From the NCBI GenBank assembly GCA_015499985.1, contig JAAAUF010000224.1:1-47542 (forward strand): a DNA stretch of 47,542 nt, given 5' to 3'. Positions 27,286-36,401 of the stretch are shown here, piece by piece. Below the pieces are notes generated by a model. It was not told where the DNA came from and did not search any database. It worked only from the letters and a program-made list of their open reading frames with translations. A program made the translations under genes and the position numbers. The first letter of the stretch is position 1. Every line of letters begins with the position of its first letter. The stretch comes from Haplosporangium gracile. Lineage: Eukaryota > Mortierellomycota > Mortierellomycetes > Mortierellales > Mortierellaceae.

Positions 27286-28382
27286 TTGTTTATTTCTTTA
27301 TTAATTTTATTAGAATTTCAATCTTATAATTTTTTACCTTTAATTAATTTCTTTTATAAATTTGGCCACGGCCCTATTATTAATTATAAAAATAATTTTA
27401 GTGAATCTCTTATAAGAAAGGAAAATTGTATAGAAAAAACTCAGGATAATATTATTAATAATAATATTTCTAGAAATCAAAATTTATATAAATTAAATCC
27501 TAATTGGGTAATAGGTTTTTGTGATGGAGAATCTTCATTTTCAATTTCTATATCTTCTTCTTCAACTAATAGTGATAATTGGGTTATAAGACCTAGTTTT
27601 TCTATTCATTTGCATAAAAAAGATATAAAAATGCTAGAATTAATTCAATTTTATTTTAATGGAATTGGAAATATAAATATTTCTGAAAATTCTGTTATTT
27701 ATCGTGTAAGAAAATTAGAGGATCTTTTAATTATAAAATCACATTTTATAAAATATCCTTTACAAACTTCTAAATTAAATAATTTTTATATTTTTTATAA
27801 AGTTATAGATTTAATGTTAAAAAAAATCATTTAAATAATAAAGGTTTTTTAGAAATAGCAAGTTTAGTAAACGGATTAAATAAACCCTTATCTTCTTCAT
27901 TATTAAATAAAATTGGAATTTTACCTTCAACTGAATTAAATTTACCATCTATTAATTTAGAACCAAAACTAGATCCTTGGTGGATCACAGGTTTTTCTGA
28001 TGGTGAAAGTTCTTTTACTTATTTTAAAAGAAAAAGAATTACAGCTAAAAAGGAAGAAAAATTAGATTTTAGTCCTATCTTTGAAGTTTCACAACAAAAA
28101 AAAGATTTATATATCTTAAATTCTATTTTAAATTTCTTTCAATCTGGAAATATTGTTTCTGGAGGAAATACTGAAAAATCAGTTCCTCGAGTAAGAATTA
28201 CAGGTATAGATAATTTAAGAAATAGAGTTATTGAGCATTTTTCTAACTATCCTTTGCAATCTTTTAAACTTTTTAATTATAACGTTTGGTTTGAAATGGT
28301 TAATACTATTAATTTAGATCCTAATTGGTCTAAAGAAAGAGAAATTAATATATTGGCCTTAACAGAAAAATTAAACAAGTAA
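27286..28382 (+). pseudogene. LAGLIDADG endonuclease of cob intron 1, one frameshift
   Basis: The first half has WVIGFCDGESSFSISI (motif 1 at 27505) and continues to DLMLKK. There an A8 run (about 27816) ends the frame at 27834. Without one base the frame carries NHLNNKGFLEIASLVNGLN, then WWITGFSDGESSFTYF (motif 2) and ends NILALTEKLNK at 28382. Every other feature is intact, so this is either a fresh mutation or a homopolymer length error. A C-box (CACCAACTCCCCCC) starts right at the stop. The true start codon is uncertain; TTG 27286 is possible. Confidence 0.85.
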
Positions 28383-28508
28383 CACCAACTCCCCCCTTTT
28401 TATTATCTTAATAACGTGGGCAGGGGAATTAAAATAAACAATTAATAATTAAATAAACAATAAATTTCTATATATTTAATTCATATATTTATATGAATAA
28501 TATAAAAG
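28383..28508 (+). terminator. C-box and 3' end of cob intron 1
   Basis: CACCAACTCCCCCC directly follows the LAGLIDADG stop and equals the box at nad5 and cob ends. The remaining 100 bases are AT-rich and form the intron 3' end. Confidence 0.5.
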
Positions 28509-28549
28509 ATGTACCACATGTAGATTTAGCCTTTATTAGTGTAGAACAT
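28509..28549 (+). CDS. cob: Apocytochrome b, exon 2 (41 nt)
   Basis: It codes (Y)VPHVDLAFISVEH. Exons 1 and 2 together measure 201 nt, so the following intron is at the classical cob-201 site. A mini-exon between two introns. Confidence 0.85.
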
Positions 28550-28769
28550 GAACAATCTCTATAATGTGTTCTTTAAACTTGGCTATATGCTGGAAACTCC
28601 TTAGAGCCTTAAGTACTCATCCAACCGATGGTTGGGTAGTGAAAATCTTAAGGATTGGACAATCAGCAGGAAACCAATAAAATAATTAATTATTTTTAGT
28701 AGGATCCTCAGAGACTATACGCCAAGAATCATTAATTAATATAATGATTATGATATAGTCCGATCAGCT

Positions 28770-29408
28770 TTGAAAGAAGCTGAAGTTTTGATTATTGTCA
28801 ATTTAGATGAGATTGTTTATGCTAATGTTATAATTACTGGAACAGTAACGAAAAAAAACAATTTATCAGACCCTTCAAAAGATACTAAGCTTGTTTCAAC
28901 TAAAAATGAAATAGGAAATTTATCGAATATTCCTATAGAATTCTTACAATGGTTTAGTGGCTTTACTGACGGAGAGGGTAATTTTTTTATCGGTCTTAAT
29001 CATAATTCTATAAGATTTAGATTTAAAATTTCAACTCATATTGATGATATTGAGGTTTTACATCATATAAAAAATACTTTAGGAATTGGTCAAGTAAGAG
29101 TAGAAAATAACGATTATGGTATTTTTATCATACAAGATTTTGACGATATAAAAAATGTAATTTGTCCTATTTTTAATAGTTTTCCTTTACAAACTAATAA
29201 AAGATTAGATTTTGACGATTTTAATAAAGCTATTAATATCAAAGAAATTAAAGGTAAAAAATTAAGTAATAGTGAAAAAAATTTAATTATTTCTATAAAA
29301 AATAGTATGAATTCTAATCGATTAACAACTAATTTATCAGATGAATTGAATAAAAGCTTTTTATATAACATTAATCCAAATTGGTTAATGGGATTTATAG
29401 AAGCTGGC
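28770..29408 (+). pseudogene. LAGLIDADG endonuclease, N-terminal part, split at motif 2
   Basis: Motif 1 is WFSGFTDGEGNFFIG near residue 65. The frame continues through HIDDIEVLHHIKNTLG and SFPLQTNKRLDF to NPNWLMGFIEA, where the second motif should read GFIEADGTFG. There a foreign unit starts (29410). The second part resumes at DGTFGIKNN (30236). Start uncertain; TTG 28770 follows the group I core. Confidence 0.85.
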
Positions 29409-29409
29409 T

Positions 29410-29503
29410 ATTGCCGGAAAAATATAAATAACAAGAAATTGATTAAAAGATAGTTTAATACAAATCATGTTTTAATTAACATGATAATTTATATAATCTA
29501 AAA
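29410..29503 (+). promoter_or_regulatory. Leader L1 copy before a LAGLIDADG ORF
   Basis: CCGGAAAAATATAAATAACAAG, GATTAAAAGATAGTTTAATAC and the perfect hairpin ATCATGTT/AACATGAT end just before ATG 29504. It is the same leader as before orf269 and five GIY-YIG ORFs. The hairpin arms differ by paired changes from the GTC/GAC form at 43478-43500. Confidence 0.8.
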
Positions 29504-30178
29504 ATGTTCAAATCTAATGTTTTTACGGGCCCAGGTTTTGTTAGTCGATGGTATAGTACTAAAAGATTAACCAATGTTCAAAAAGATTCTTTTTCTATCT
29601 CCCCTGATCTACACTTTACCTTAATAGGAAGTACATTAGGAGATTTACATATTAATAAACAACGTGATAATGCTAGACTTATGTTTAAACAAAGTTTAGA
29701 TAAAAAGGATTATATTTATCATTTATTCGATTTGTTTTCGAGTTATTCTAATATGGATACACCAAAACACCAGAAATACTTTGATAAAAGGACTAATAAA
29801 GTTTATACTTCTATAGTTTTTAATACTTATTCTTTACCTTGCTTCAATTATTATCACGAGTTATTTTATGTAAATGGAGTTAAAATAATCCCTTTAAATA
29901 TTGGTGAATTATTAACAGCTAAAAGTTTAGCATATTGGGCGATGGACGATGGTTATAAAAAAGATAAGAATTTTGTACTATGTACAAATTCCTATACTTT
30001 TAATGAAGTAGAATTACTAATTAGAGTTTTAAAAGAAAACTTTGATTTAAATTGTACCACTCAAGAAGGAATAAAAGGTCAGTATCGAATTTACATTAAA
30101 TCAAATTCAATGGATAAATTCCGATCTCTTGTAACTCCTCATTTTCGTTCATCTATGATGTATAAACTTATAGTTTAA
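29504..30178 (+). CDS. LAGLIDADG homing endonuclease carried as a cassette
   Basis: 224 residues of the compact LAGLIDADG type: LIGSTLGDLHINKQ near residue 45 and AKSLAYWAMDDGYKK near 145, then FNEVELLIRVLKENFDLN and the ending SLVTPHFRSSMMYKLIV. It is complete and open. The N-terminus carries SRWYSTKR, a presequence-like element. With leader L1 before it and an AACACCCTCC box after the stop it forms a unit of about 0.8 kb. The unit sits exactly in the second LAGLIDADG motif of another endonuclease gene. Confidence 0.88.
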   Translation: MFKSNVFTGPGFVSRWYSTKRLTNVQKDSFSISPDLHFTLIGSTLGDLHINKQRDNARLMFKQSLDKKDYIYHLFDLFSSYSNMDTPKHQKYFDKRTNKVYTSIVFNTYSLPCFNYYHELFYVNGVKIIPLNIGELLTAKSLAYWAMDDGYKKDKNFVLCTNSYTFNEVELLIRVLKENFDLNCTTQEGIKGQYRIYIKSNSMDKFRSLVTPHFRSSMMYKLIV

Positions 30179-30235
30179 TATATTTCATATCTTTTATTAT
30201 TTGTTATTTAAATTTTAAATAACACCCTCCTCTCA

Positions 30236-30568
30236 GATGGAACTTTTGGTATTAAAAATAATATACCTTATTTACAAATTGCTCAAAAAAATACAAGTGA
30301 ATATACTCTTAATGCCATTAAAGATTTTATAACTACATTACCTGGAATAAATAATAAACCAGATAAAGTTTTATCACCAAATATTAATAGTTCAATTAAT
30401 AAAAAAACTAATGTTATATCTTTAACTATTAACAGTATAGATAGTTTATATTATTATTTATTACCAATTTTAGATTCATCTAAAATGTATTCACGTAAAA
30501 AATTAGATTTTAAATTATGGAGAATTGCATTATTATTACAAATACGTAAAAAATATTCTTTAAAGTAG
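30236..30568 (+). pseudogene. LAGLIDADG endonuclease, C-terminal part
   Basis: The frame reads DGTFGIKNNIPYLQIAQK, then KDFITTLPGINNKPDK, SIDSLYYYLLPILDSSKMY and the end IRKKYSLK. Joined to 28770-29408 it completes the enzyme. It begins directly after the C-box of the inserted cassette. Confidence 0.85.
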
Positions 30569-30706
30569 TATTAAGCTTAATTAAACGAGTACTTTTTTAG
30601 AGTAGCGGATTCAATTAATTATTAGTTGGAATAAGTGGCTATTCTTGTTGAAATATAATAATGATTAAATTTCTTTTTTTGTACGAGACCCTTTTTAAAA
30701 ATTATT
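30569..30706 (+). other. Short spacer in cob intron 2
   Basis: AT-rich and non-coding, with no core strand or repeat recognised. Confidence 0.5.
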
Positions 30707-31726
30707 ATGTTATACACACTATCTAATTCACTTATTAATAATTCAACAAATATAATTACAAGTAATTTTTATTTGTTTAATTCTAACATTCTTAAAGCTC
30801 CTCTACGGGGTTTTTCTTCTAATACTCAAATATTAGATCCTTACTATATCACTGGATTTAGTGATGCTGAAGGATCATTCCAGATTGGAATTTATCTGAA
30901 TGATAAGTTCAAGTCTGGCCATAATTTTATTCCTTCCTTTTCTATACATTTACATGTTAAAGATAGAGCTTTATTGGATAATATCCAATTATTTTTTGGT
31001 GTAGGAAAAGTTTATACTTCTAGTAAGAATAAAACTGCTATTTATACTGTTACATCTGTAAAAGATTTAACTAATGTAATAATTCCTCATTTCTTAAAGT
31101 ATCCCCTTATAACTCAAAAAAACGGTGATTTTGAACTTTTTATATTAGCAGTTCAAAAAATTAGTAATAAAGAGCATTTAACAAGTAAAGGTATAGAGGA
31201 TATTCTTAGTATTAAAGCTTCCATTAATAGAGGTTTATCTGATAAATTAATTAGTAAACACCCTAATATAGTTTCAATAGATAGACCTTTAATTAAAACA
31301 GTTAAGGAAATAAATAATAAATGGTTAGCTGGTTTCATTGAAGGTGAAGCTTGTTTTTCAGTAAGAGTACGGGAAAGAGAAAAATATAAAACTGGGTATC
31401 AAATAGCAATAGTTTTTACTTTAGTTCAACATTCTCGTGACCTATCCTTAATGAATAGTATAAAGAACCACTTAAATTGTGGAACTATATATGAAAAACC
31501 TAATATTAATCAAGCACATTATGTTATATCTAAATTATCAGATATTAATAATAAATTGATACCATTCCTTACTGACAGTCCTCTTCAAGGTTCAAAAGCA
31601 TTAGATGCCATAGATTTTTGTAAAATTGCAAAATTAATGGTTGACAAAGCTCATTTAAACAATGAAGGGATAACTAATATTATCTCAATTAAGAAAGGTA
31701 TGAACTATGGTAGAGAAGTAGATTGA
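30707..31726 (+). CDS. LAGLIDADG homing endonuclease, intact, cob intron 2
   Basis: 339 residues. The N-terminal region has LRGFSSNTQ, a presequence-like string. The first motif is YITGFSDAEGSFQIGI near residue 50. LLDNIQLFFGVGKVY and IIPHFLKYPLITQKN follow. The second motif is WLAGFIEGEACFSVRV near residue 208, with the ending IISIKKGMNYGRE. This is the double-motif type that can act as endonuclease, maturase or both. Start ATG 30707. It is probably the resident intron-201 enzyme. Reading frame and motifs look sound. Confidence 0.9.
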   Translation: MLYTLSNSLINNSTNIITSNFYLFNSNILKAPLRGFSSNTQILDPYYITGFSDAEGSFQIGIYLNDKFKSGHNFIPSFSIHLHVKDRALLDNIQLFFGVGKVYTSSKNKTAIYTVTSVKDLTNVIIPHFLKYPLITQKNGDFELFILAVQKISNKEHLTSKGIEDILSIKASINRGLSDKLISKHPNIVSIDRPLIKTVKEINNKWLAGFIEGEACFSVRVREREKYKTGYQIAIVFTLVQHSRDLSLMNSIKNHLNCGTIYEKPNINQAHYVISKLSDINNKLIPFLTDSPLQGSKALDAIDFCKIAKLMVDKAHLNNEGITNIISIKKGMNYGREVD

Positions 31727-31792
31727 TCCTCTGTGTTGAATTACAATGTTATTTAAGTTAATATTTATTAATAAAAACTTATTTACTAGTAA

Positions 31793-32230
31793 TTGAACAC
31801 CCCCCTCTATAAATTAGGTTATTATTATACATCTGAAGGAAAACAATTATTAATCGATATTTCTATTTGTATTAATAAATCAAGATATAGTACTTCTTGT
31901 AAAATAAATAATGTAGATAATTTTATTAATGAAATCTTTATAAAATCTGATAAATTATTCGCTCTAGAACCACCTTTTAATATTAGTTTAAATAAAACAC
32001 ATCTGAATTTTGCACAAGAGATTAGTATACAACAACGAAAATTAACTCCAAACATTGTCTTTATTTATAGAGACAATCAATTAATTCAAGGATCTCCTTT
32101 TTCTAGTTATAGTGAAGCCCATAAAGCTTTAGATTTAAATCCAAGTAGTAAAATCTGTAATCGTTATATGAATACAGGAAAATTATATAAAAATTTATAT
32201 TTATTTTCGTCTAAACCTTTAAATAACTAA
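31793..32230 (+). pseudogene. C-terminal remnant of an endonuclease ORF with NUMOD-like module
   Basis: Right after a C-box (GAACACCCCCCT at 31795) the frame reads YKLGYYYTSEGKQLLIDI, then SLNKTHLNFAQEISIQQRK, then a NUMOD1-like unit (IVFIYRDNQLIQGSPFSSY to KLYKNLYLFSSK). No catalytic motif is present. Such tails terminate some fungal intron ORFs. Its head is missing. Confidence 0.6.
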
Positions 32231-32366
32231 ATTAATTTAGTTATTAACTCATTTTCTTAACTCCTGTCTTTTCTTTATTAAAGTAGAGTTTTTATAGCTT
32301 ATAGAGTCAAATCTGAGAAAAGTTATATTTTCTGTATATTAAATAAACAAAACAAACAAATTAATG

Positions 32367-32558
32367 ATTATGAGAGACGTGAATTATGGTTGGATGATAA
32401 GATATTTCCATGCAAATGGAGCTGCATTCTTCTTTATTTTCATATATATCCATATGGCTAAAGGATTATATTACGGTTCTTACAAAGCACCAAGAATAAT
32501 GTTATGGTCAATAGGTGTAATTATTTTCTTATTATTAATAATTACAGGATTCTTAGGT
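32367..32558 (+). CDS. cob: Apocytochrome b, exon 3
   Basis: It codes [37 protein letters not shown] and [17 protein letters not shown], including haem-ligand His positions (RYFHANGA). Its 192 nt bring the running total to 393, the known cob-393 intron site. It ends GGT. Translation continues in frame into intron 3. Confidence 0.93.
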
Positions 32559-33488
32559 TTGGAAACTGGCCTAAAATGGTCTAAATATAATAATAATTTT
32601 AATCCACGTTTTAATAAATTCAATTCTCAATTCAACAAATTCAATTCTCAATTCAATTCTCAATTTAATATTCATAATAGTAATAAAAAAAGATATTATA
32701 GTACTTCTAATAATAATGATTCTAAAATATTAAATGATTTTCTTATAGAAAAAAATATAAAACCTATTTTTTATTATGAGGATTTATCTTTACAAATAAT
32801 AAAAGATAAAATTAAAGAAGATACTAAGGATCTTAGTGGTATTTATTTAATTTTTAATAAAGTAACTTTAGATTATTATATAGGATCTGCATCAACAGAT
32901 AAATTTTATGCTCGTTTTTATAGACATTTAATTAATTTTACAGGTAGTAAAATTGTAAAATTAGCTGTTAGAAAGTATGGTTTAGAAAATTTTACTTTTA
33001 TTATAGTAGAATTATTTCCAGAAAAAGTTAATAAAGAAAATAATAAGAAATTATTAGATTTAGAAGATTTTTATCTTAAATCTTTATTACCTAATTATAA
33101 TATATTAACTGAAGCTGGAAATACTTTTGGTTATAAACATACAGAAATAGATCGTATAAAAATGAAAGTAAATTATAGTGATGAACGTAGAGAAACTATA
33201 GGTAATTTAAATAGAGATAAAACTTTAAGTGTAGAAACTAAAGCTAAAATGAGAGAAAAAGCTTTAGCTAGATTACCTCGAACATTTACTGAACAAGCTT
33301 TAATTAATATGCAAAAAAATTCTAAACCTATTATTTTGTATAATAAAAGTAATGGTACAGTATATGGTGAATATAGTAGTATAATAAATGCTGCTGATAG
33401 TTTAAAATGTAATGAGAAAACTATAAGAAGAGCTTTATTAACAGAGAAAAAAATATTATTAAGACGTTGGATAGTAAATTATAAATAA
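32559..33488 (+). CDS. GIY-YIG endonuclease encoded in cob intron 3
   Basis: It is open in frame with exon 3, as usual for this intron type. After the exon a FNKFNSQ-type repeat linker leads to [10 protein letters not shown], which resembles a presequence cleavage site. Then come [20 protein letters not shown] (catalytic Arg), [18 protein letters not shown] (Glu) and a short NUMOD region ending [10 protein letters not shown]. It differs clearly in sequence and linker from the free-standing GIY-YIG family here. It is probably the native mobility enzyme of this intron. Confidence 0.88.
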   Translation: METGLKWSKYNNNFNPRFNKFNSQFNKFNSQFNSQFNIHNSNKKRYYSTSNNNDSKILNDFLIEKNIKPIFYYEDLSLQIIKDKIKEDTKDLSGIYLIFNKVTLDYYIGSASTDKFYARFYRHLINFTGSKIVKLAVRKYGLENFTFIIVELFPEKVNKENNKKLLDLEDFYLKSLLPNYNILTEAGNTFGYKHTEIDRIKMKVNYSDERRETIGNLNRDKTLSVETKAKMREKALARLPRTFTEQALINMQKNSKPIILYNKSNGTVYGEYSSIINAADSLKCNEKTIRRALLTEKKILLRRWIVNYK

Positions 33489-33800
33489 ATTTATATTTAA
33501 ATCATAGTCCCATGAGTGTAAATTTCTATGTAATTTTTAGAAAAAAATAGAAATAAAGTGGAATAACTTGACAGAGTTATTGAAGAAATGTAATATTTCT
33601 TTGGCAATATTAGTGAAAACGATCAATGGCTACTTGCAGAAGATCGTCGGTTATCTAAATAATCGCGACAGACTGGGTCACTAATGGGTGCCTGAAATGG
33701 TGCTTAATGCACAGTCGAAACTTTTGAGTAATTAACTCAACAAAATATACGAAATTAAAGTTATTTTGGTTATATATCTTATAGATATATAATAAGTATG
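32559..33800 (+). other. Group I intron 3 of cob (site 393)
   Basis: It runs from after GGT to the G before TATGTTTTACC, which resumes YVLPYGQM. The core strands lie at the 3' side (GGCTACTTGCAGAAGATCG, GACAGACTGGGTCACTAATG, GGTGCTTAATGCACAGTCG) and differ from those of introns 1 and 2. One GIY-YIG ORF is read in frame from exon 3. Confidence 0.87.
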
Positions 33801-35582
33801 TATGTTTTACCTTATGGTCAAATGAGTTTTTGGGGAGCTACTGTAATTACTAATTTAATGTCAGCAATACCGTGGATTGGTAACGATTTTGTAGAGTTTT
33901 TATGGGGTGGTTTTAGCGTAGGTAATCCTACTTTAAACCGATTCTTTAGTTTACATTATTTATTACCGTTTATCTTAGCTGCATTAGTAATAATGCATCT
34001 TATTGCACTTCACGAACATGGGTCAAATAATCCATTAGGAATTACTTCAAATGTAGATAGAATCAGATTTCATCCTTACTATAGCTTTAAAGATTTAGTA
34101 GGTCTTTTTGTTTTCTTCTTCTTATTTGCATATTTTGTATTCTTTAATCCAAATTTCTTTGGAGAAAGTGATAACTATATCCCAGCAAATCCTTTAGTTA
34201 CTCCTATCTCAATTGTACCAGAATTCTATCTTTTACCATTCTATGCAATTTTAAGATCAATACCTCATAAATTGCTTGGAGTTATCGGAATGGTGGCAGC
34301 TATTTTAATCTTATTAGCTACACCTTTCTTAGATACTTCAAGAATCAGATCTATGCAATTTAGACCAATCATGAAATTTTTCTTCTGGTTATTCGTTGCA
34401 AATTTCTTAATATTGGGCTGGATCGGTGCCAACCATCCAGAGTCACCATTAGTAGAAATTGGACAAGTTTCTACAGTTTTCTATTTCTCTTACTTCTTAG
34501 TAATCTTACCAGTAGTAGGAATTATCGAAAATACGTTATTCGATTTAGGTACTAAAACAACTAAATCAAATAACACCCCCCTAAAGGTAACTTCTAAAGT
34601 TAATACTTTAAACAATCCTTTTAGATCAAATCAAATTAGAAATTTTCACAAAACTTCTTCATTAAAGAATGAGAATAATCAGGATAATAATGAAAAAGAT
34701 AATGATTTAGATATAAATTTTAAAACATGGCTTTTAAATAATAAACCCGCAAAAGTCTACTTAAATAGTGCAGAGAGTAAAAAGGATGTTTATTCAGATA
34801 ATAAATTTAAATCTGGTATTTATTTATGGCTTAATACTACTAATGATAAGTATTATATAGGTTCAGCCCAAGATTTATCAAGAAGATTTTCTCAATATTA
34901 CAGTGAGAAATATTTAAAAGCAGTTTATGGAATTATACATAAAGCTCTTTTAAAGAATAAACATGAAAAGTTCACCCTTTATATACTAGAGTATTGTAAA
35001 GTTAAAGATTTAATTTTACGAGAACAATATTATATAGATATTCTTTCCCCTCAATATAATATACTTAGAATTGCAGGTTCTACTCTTGGATTTAACCACA
35101 CAGAAGAAACTTTAATAAAAATGAGTGAAGCTAAAACAGGTAAAAATCATCCTTTATTCGGTATAATAGGTGAAGATCATCCTTCTTATGGTAGAACTCA
35201 TTCTACTGAGACAAAAGCTTTAATAAGTAAAGCCTTGTCTGGTGAGAATCATCCACGAGGATTTTTAGGTAAAATTCATTCTCCTGAATCTGTAGCGAAA
35301 ATAAGTAAAGCTATGTCTGGTGAAAATCATTTCAATTTTGGAAAGTCACTCTCTGAAGAAACTAAAGCTAAAATGAGTATTGCTCATACAGGAGAGAATA
35401 GTCCTGTTAGTAAAAAAGTATTCGTTTATTCAAGTGCTAATCCTACAATTCTTTTTCATGAATTTGTTTCATATACGGATGCTGCGAACCATTTTAATTG
35501 TAGTATAATGTCTATATCAAGATATCTCAAAAATGGAAAAATATTTCAAGGGGAATGGATTTTATCTACTTCTAAGAAATAA
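33801..35582 (+). CDS. cob: Apocytochrome b, exon 4, fused to GIY-YIG endonuclease
   Basis: Cytochrome b resumes [18 protein letters not shown], then [20 protein letters not shown] (haem ligands), [17 protein letters not shown] (PEF-like site) and [15 protein letters not shown]. It reaches DLGTKTTKS at about 34566, where relics at 35700 and 36090 show a stop. Here the frame passes through the C-box (NNTPLK) into a linker with [11 protein letters not shown], then a whole GIY-YIG domain ([27 protein letters not shown]), long NUMOD3 repeats and a NUMOD1-like end. Release of functional cytochrome b would need cleavage at the linker or mRNA processing at the C-box. Confidence 0.92.
   Translation, partial: YVLPYGQMSFWGATVITNLMSAIPWIGNDFVEFLWGGFSVGNPTLNRFFSLHYLLPFILAALVIMHLIALHEHGSNNPLGITSNVDRIRFHPYYSFKDLVGLFVFFFLFAYFVFFNPNFFGESDNYIPANPLVTPISIVPEFYLLPFYAILRSIPHKLLGVIGMVAAILILLATPFLDTSRIRSMQFRPIMKFFFWLFVANFLILGWIGANHPESPLVEIGQVSTVFYFSYFLVILPVVGIIENTLFDLGTKTTKSNNTPLKVTSKVNTLNNPFRSNQIRNFHKTSSLKNENNQDNNEKDNDLDINFKTWLLNNKPAKVYLNSAESKKDVYSDNKFKSGIYLWLNTTNDKYYIGSAQDLSRRFSQYYSEKYLKAVYGIIHKALLKNKHEKFTLYILEYCKVKDLILREQYYIDILSPQYNILRIAGSTLGFNHTEETLIKMSEAKTGKNHPLFGIIGEDHPSYGRTHSTETKALISKALSGENHPRGFLGKIHSPESVAKISKAMSGENHFNFGKSLSEETKAKMSIAHTGENSPVSKKVFVYSSANPTILFHEFVSYTDAANHFNCSIMSISRYLKNGKIFQGEWILSTSKK
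34571..34581 (+). terminator. C-box at the cob-endonuclease junction
   Basis: TAACACCCCCC lies at the exact point where the native cob tail changes to the endonuclease linker. In the two displaced cob tails the same box follows the stop TAG by a few bases. Confidence 0.5.
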
Positions 35583-35689
35583 TTAACATTAATAATAGTA
35601 GGGGGGGGTCCCAATATATTATTAGATTGGAAGTCGCAGGACCAGTCGAACGACCTATAATTAGTTTGAAAAGTAATCTTTTTTAACAC

Positions 35690-35733
35690 CCCCTCGTATT
35701 TAGGTACTAAAACTAAATAGTTTAACACCCCCC
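35690..35733 (+). pseudogene. cob: Displaced cob 3' tail, copy 1
   Basis: Between two C-boxes the sequence TTAGGTACTAAAACTAAATAG gives LGTKTK and a stop. AAACT-AAAT-AGTTT forms a hairpin over the stop, followed by AACACCCCCC. It is the old end of cob left behind the fused endonuclease. Confidence 0.75.
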
Positions 35734-35776
35734 TTAATAAAATGAGGAAATTTTTATAAAAAATATACTTATATTT

Positions 35777-36060
35777 TAAATTCTTATAGAGGACAATCTC
35801 GAAATTACCATGTGTTTTACCCATTAAATAATAAAATTAATAAAATTCCAGATAACGAAGATTTAGATATTCAATTAAAAAAAATGGCTAATTTCAAATA
35901 AACCAGAAAAATATATTTTAATAGTGCAGAATTTAAAGAAAATGTATATATAGAAAATAAAGGAAAATCAATCCCGAATATATTTATGGCTTAATACAAT
36001 TATTAATAAAGAAATATTAATATAGAATTACTATAAGATTTAAAAAAGGCTTTAAAATCC
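35777..36060 (+). pseudogene. Heavily decayed GIY-YIG fusion remnant
   Basis: Scattered matches to the cob-fused ORF remain: GQSRNYHV, PDNEDLDIQLKKMAN, IYFNSAEFKENVYIENKGKS and IFMA, with stops between. It follows cob tail copy 1, so it is likely the endonuclease of an earlier cob fusion. Confidence 0.7.
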
Positions 36061-36075
36061 CTGTATAAAAAAATA

Positions 36076-36121
36076 GCCCCGATAGCTTAGGAACTAAAAC
36101 AACTAAATAGTTTAACACCCC
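36076..36121 (+). pseudogene. trnF 5' fragment fused to a second cob 3' tail
   Basis: GCCCCGATAGCTTAG equals the first 15 bases of trnF (37459). It runs directly into GAACTAAAACAACTAAATAG (GTKTTK stop) and TTTAACACCCC. The join is likely at the shared TTAGG/TTAGT bases. Confidence 0.75.
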
Positions 36122-36145
36122 TAGAGACCTTAAGAAAAATAAATA

Positions 36146-36223
36146 ATAAAGAAAAAAACAAGTATTATGGTAAGCTAAGAGTTTCAAACTGATTAACTAG
36201 AAGTTCAATTCTTCTTCTTTATC
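36146..36223 (+). tRNA. tRNA relic, perhaps Trp (UCA)
   Basis: The acceptor ATAAAGA pairs with TCTTTAT. The T-arm AGAAG-TTCAATT-CTTCT is perfect. The anticodon loop TTTCAAA would carry UCA, but its stem (AAGAG against CTGAT) has mismatches unless two bases bulge, and the D region is over-long. Probably decayed. Confidence 0.4.
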
Positions 36224-36284
36224 TTTAAACCATAATTTCATGTCTAGTTTTTTTTTAGTCCTAAATCTTTAAATTAAAATGCGC

Positions 36285-36401
36285 TAAATTTACCACATAG
36301 AGACGGAAACTCTAGGTACCATGTGAGTACCATCGCCGGTATAGTAATTTAAAAAGTTTGACAATTGCGCTTGCTAACATTTTTAAATCCAAAAAAAAAC
36401 A
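36285..36401 (+). promoter_or_regulatory. Leader L4, second copy
   Basis: CATAGAGACGGAAACTCTAGG, GCCGGTATAGTAATTTAAAA, GTTTGACAATTGCGCTTGC and TAACATTTTTAAAT match the leader at 19675-19792. It lies directly before the ATG of another subfamily A GIY-YIG ORF. Confidence 0.75.

Larger units (their letters stand above)
26938..28508 (+). other. Group I intron 1 of cob
   Basis: Its core is near the 5' side (26983-27225): ATATGCTGGAAACTCCTTT, GGGACAATCAGCAGGAAACC, GATCCTCAGAGACTACACG and GATATAGTCC. A LAGLIDADG ORF follows the core. The intron ends with G before ATGTACCACATG. The borders were chosen so that exon 1 ends in T, the intron ends in G and the frame is kept. Confidence 0.82.
28550..32366 (+). 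other. Group I intron 2 of cob (site 201), 3.8 kb
   Basis: It starts after GTAGAACAT and ends with G before ATTATGAGAGACGTG. The core is at 28580-28765, close in sequence to that of intron 1. It holds an interrupted LAGLIDADG ORF, a LAGLIDADG cassette inside it, a third LAGLIDADG ORF and a NUMOD-like remnant. The content suggests successive invasions or a merged pair of introns. Confidence 0.85.

Noticed and set aside
35593..35690. Possible coding piece LEVAGPVERPIISL after the cob fusion
   Set aside because: A short open stretch without homology I can name, with stops on both sides.
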